In this document: positions 4,789 to 6,031 of the stretch, piece by piece
How positions within the stretch are numbered: the stretch's first letter is position 1
Layout: each line of letters opens with the position of its first letter
Assembly: GCA_023425485.1 (NCBI GenBank)
Contig: JAFACO010000545.1
Span: 1-6,031, forward strand
DNA length: 6,031 nt
Direction: 5' to 3'
Source of the DNA: Bacillota bacterium
GTDB lineage: Bacteria > Bacillota > Clostridia > Lachnospirales > Lachnospiraceae
Notes under the pieces: model-generated
Database searches by the model: none
Told to the model about the DNA's origin: nothing
Seen by the model: the letters and a program-made list of their open reading frames with translations, nothing else
Made by a program: the position numbers and the translations under genes

Positions 4789-5511
4789 ATGATTAAAATG
4801 GAAAATGTTAATAAATTCTTTGGAGACCTTCATGTTCTGAAGGATGTTAACTTAGAGGTTTCAGAAGGCCAGAAACTCGTTATCATAGGACCTTCCGGTT
4901 CTGGAAAATCTACAGCGATTCGATGTATGAATCATTTGGAAGAGCCAACTAGCGGAAGTGTTACCATTAATGGACAATTGCTTACGTCAAGGAATAAGAC
5001 AAAGCTAGTTCGAGAGACCACCTCGATGGTTTTTCAACAGTTTAACTTATACCCACATCTGTCTGTTTTAAAGAACTTAACCTTGGCACCTATGAAATTA
5101 CATAATAAGACCAAAAAGGAAGCAGAGGAATTGGCTTATCATTATCTTGATATTGTAGGACTTAGAGATAAGGCTAATGTATATCCTGCGACCCTTTCCG
5201 GCGGACAACAGCAAAGAATAGCCATTGCAAGAGCGTTATGTGCGCAAACAAAGATTATATTATTTGATGAACCAACTTCAGCTCTGGATCCAGAGACAAT
5301 TCAAGAAGTACTCGATGTAATGATTAAATTGGCTAAGGAAAACATAACGATGGTAGTTGTTACTCATGAGATGGGATTTGCAAGACAAGTGGCAGATCGT
5401 ATTGTGTTCATGGAAGATGGTCAAATCATCGAAGAAGGAGATCCGGAACATTTCTTTAATAACCCTGAAAATGATCGTGTTAAGCAGTTCTTAAGTAAGA
5501 TTATTCGTTAA
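4789..5511 (+). CDS. Polar amino-acid ABC transporter ATP-binding protein (GlnQ-like)
   Basis: 240 residues, the usual length for the family. The ATG at 4789 has AAAGGAG 10 nt upstream; the in-frame ATG at 4798 is too far from it. All nucleotide-binding motifs are intact: Walker A GPSGSGKST (34-42), Q-loop VFQQFNLYPH (81-90), signature LSGGQ (136-140), Walker B IILFDEP (156-162) with catalytic Glu161, D-loop SALD (164-167) and switch His193 in VVTHEM. The sequence is typical of the PAAT (polar amino acid uptake) subfamily that energises import of glutamine, glutamate, aspartate, histidine or arginine. The protein works as a cytoplasmic dimer bound to a membrane permease. The next gene encodes the matching binding protein; the permease must be downstream of the window or elsewhere. 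Substrate cannot be set from the ATPase. GlnQ is a description of similarity, not an assigned name. Confidence 0.95.
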   Translation: MIKMENVNKFFGDLHVLKDVNLEVSEGQKLVIIGPSGSGKSTAIRCMNHLEEPTSGSVTINGQLLTSRNKTKLVRETTSMVFQQFNLYPHLSVLKNLTLAPMKLHNKTKKEAEELAYHYLDIVGLRDKANVYPATLSGGQQQRIAIARALCAQTKIILFDEPTSALDPETIQEVLDVMIKLAKENITMVVVTHEMGFARQVADRIVFMEDGQIIEEGDPEHFFNNPENDRVKQFLSKIIR

Positions 5512-5550
5512 TTTCTTAGAATAAGACAGAAGTAAAGGTAAGGATGAGGT

Positions 5551-5574
5551 CGTTAATCAAAGGGATGATTAATG
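5551..5574 (+). repeat. Intercistronic hairpin between ATPase and binding-protein genes
   Basis: CGTTAATCA (5551-5559) pairs with TGATTAATG (5566-5574) as a 9-bp stem with one G-U pair and a 6-nt loop. No T run follows, so it should not terminate transcription. It lies in a 159-bp gap with no clear promoter. Such hairpins can protect a downstream message from decay and help make more binding protein than ATPase (inference). Confidence 0.45.
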
Positions 5575-5670
5575 ATGTAAGGGTGAATTGCTGCTCGATC
5601 CAAGTAAGAATTAAAGTTAACAAAAGATTGTTTTAACAGTCTATGAGAATAAATATAAGGAGGAGTTTCG

Positions 5671-6031
5671 ATGAAGAATTTTAAAAAAGGTTTTGTTTTA
5701 GTGCTAAGTGTTTTATTAATGATGACTTTATTCACAGCCTGCAAGAGTGAGGATAAAGAAAAGGAAGCTAATGCAAATGGCAAAGATTATCCTGCTGATG
5801 TACAGGCAATTATTGACCGTGGAACTTTAAGAGTTGGTGTAAAGAATGCAGTTGTTGGTTTTGGTTTTCAAGATCCTGTTACACAGAAATATAGCGGATT
5901 AGAAATCACACTAGCAGAAAAAATTGCTGAAGAATTAGGTGTTGATGTTGAATTTACCGCTGTTACAGCAGCTACGCGTACACAGCTTTTAGATTCAGGC
6001 GACTTGGATTGTGTATTGGCTACCTTTACAA
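5671..6031 (+). CDS. Family 3 amino-acid-binding lipoprotein of the ABC transporter, 3' partial
   Basis: The first 120 residues are visible; the gene runs off the right edge. The ATG at 5671 has AAGGAGG (5657-5663) 7 nt upstream. A lipoprotein signal peptide spans residues 1-23: Lys2, Lys5 and Lys6, a hydrophobic core, then LFTAC with the lipidated Cys24. A charged linker (KSEDKEKEANANGKD) follows. The bacterial family 3 extracellular solute-binding domain (SBP_bac_3) begins near residue 50. GTLRVGVKN, then GFGFQDPVTQKYSGLEITLAEKI in part, ELGVDVEFTAVTAATRTQLLDSGDLD and VLATFT are the family hallmarks. It would capture a polar amino acid outside the membrane and deliver it to the permease. 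The GLEI and TAATR-LL pattern resembles glutamate/aspartate/glutamine binders such as GlnH and PEB1, but substrate is not settled. Confidence 0.93.
   Translation, partial: MKNFKKGFVLVLSVLLMMTLFTACKSEDKEKEANANGKDYPADVQAIIDRGTLRVGVKNAVVGFGFQDPVTQKYSGLEITLAEKIAEELGVDVEFTAVTAATRTQLLDSGDLDCVLATFT

Noticed and set aside
5616..5660. Separate promoter for the binding-protein gene.
   Set aside because: The best candidate (TTGTTT with AATATA) is weak and its -10 region runs into the ribosome binding site; co-transcription with the ATPase is simpler.
5553..5783. A 76-codon minus-strand frame across the binding-protein start.
   Set aside because: It is antisense to a clear ribosome binding site, signal peptide and lipobox, and the translation has no recognisable features.

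Overview
The window looks like the chromosome of a low-GC Gram-positive anaerobe. It is AT-rich, has strong AGGAGG-type ribosome binding sites, consensus sigma-A promoters and lipoprotein-type solute binding, and carries a secreted GH18-LRR protein. A clostridium of the Lachnospiraceae type fits best, but this is inference from style and gene families, not a database match. All supported genes are on the + strand.

Layout. (1) 2-979 is the 3' part of a gene whose product ends in a type 1 periplasmic-binding-protein (sugar-binding) fold. It is followed by a clear intrinsic terminator near 1048-1080. (2) A sigma-A-like promoter (1101-1129) leads to 1225-3408, a secreted protein with a GH18-like catalytic region and a C-terminal internalin-style leucine-rich-repeat domain. 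(3) A consensus promoter at 3522-3550, overlapped by a 19-bp dyad, drives a two-gene unit: a five-helix membrane protein (3636-4166) translationally coupled to a 63-residue XRE-family repressor (4163-4354). (4) A 434-bp gene-free stretch (4355-4788) holds a perfect-consensus promoter and a densely structured leader. It contains an intrinsic terminator directly after the transcription start, a 21-bp hairpin, a GC-rich block with competing terminator and anti-terminator pairings, and five GTTA-ending octamers at exact 8-nt period. (5) The leader precedes a polar amino-acid ABC importer: the ATPase (4789-5511) and the start of the family-3 solute-binding lipoprotein (5671 to the window end). The permease is not in the window and presumably lies downstream.

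How the parts work together. The ATPase and binding protein belong to one uptake system for a polar amino acid such as glutamine, glutamate or aspartate. Its leader looks built for conditional transcription elongation, and this is the best candidate here for an undescribed regulatory element. The membrane protein/XRE pair looks like a self-regulated unit, with the dyad over its promoter as the likely operator. The GH18-LRR protein is a stand-alone secreted factor that probably acts on the cell wall or on external glycans. No tRNA, rRNA, CRISPR array or transposase gene was seen.
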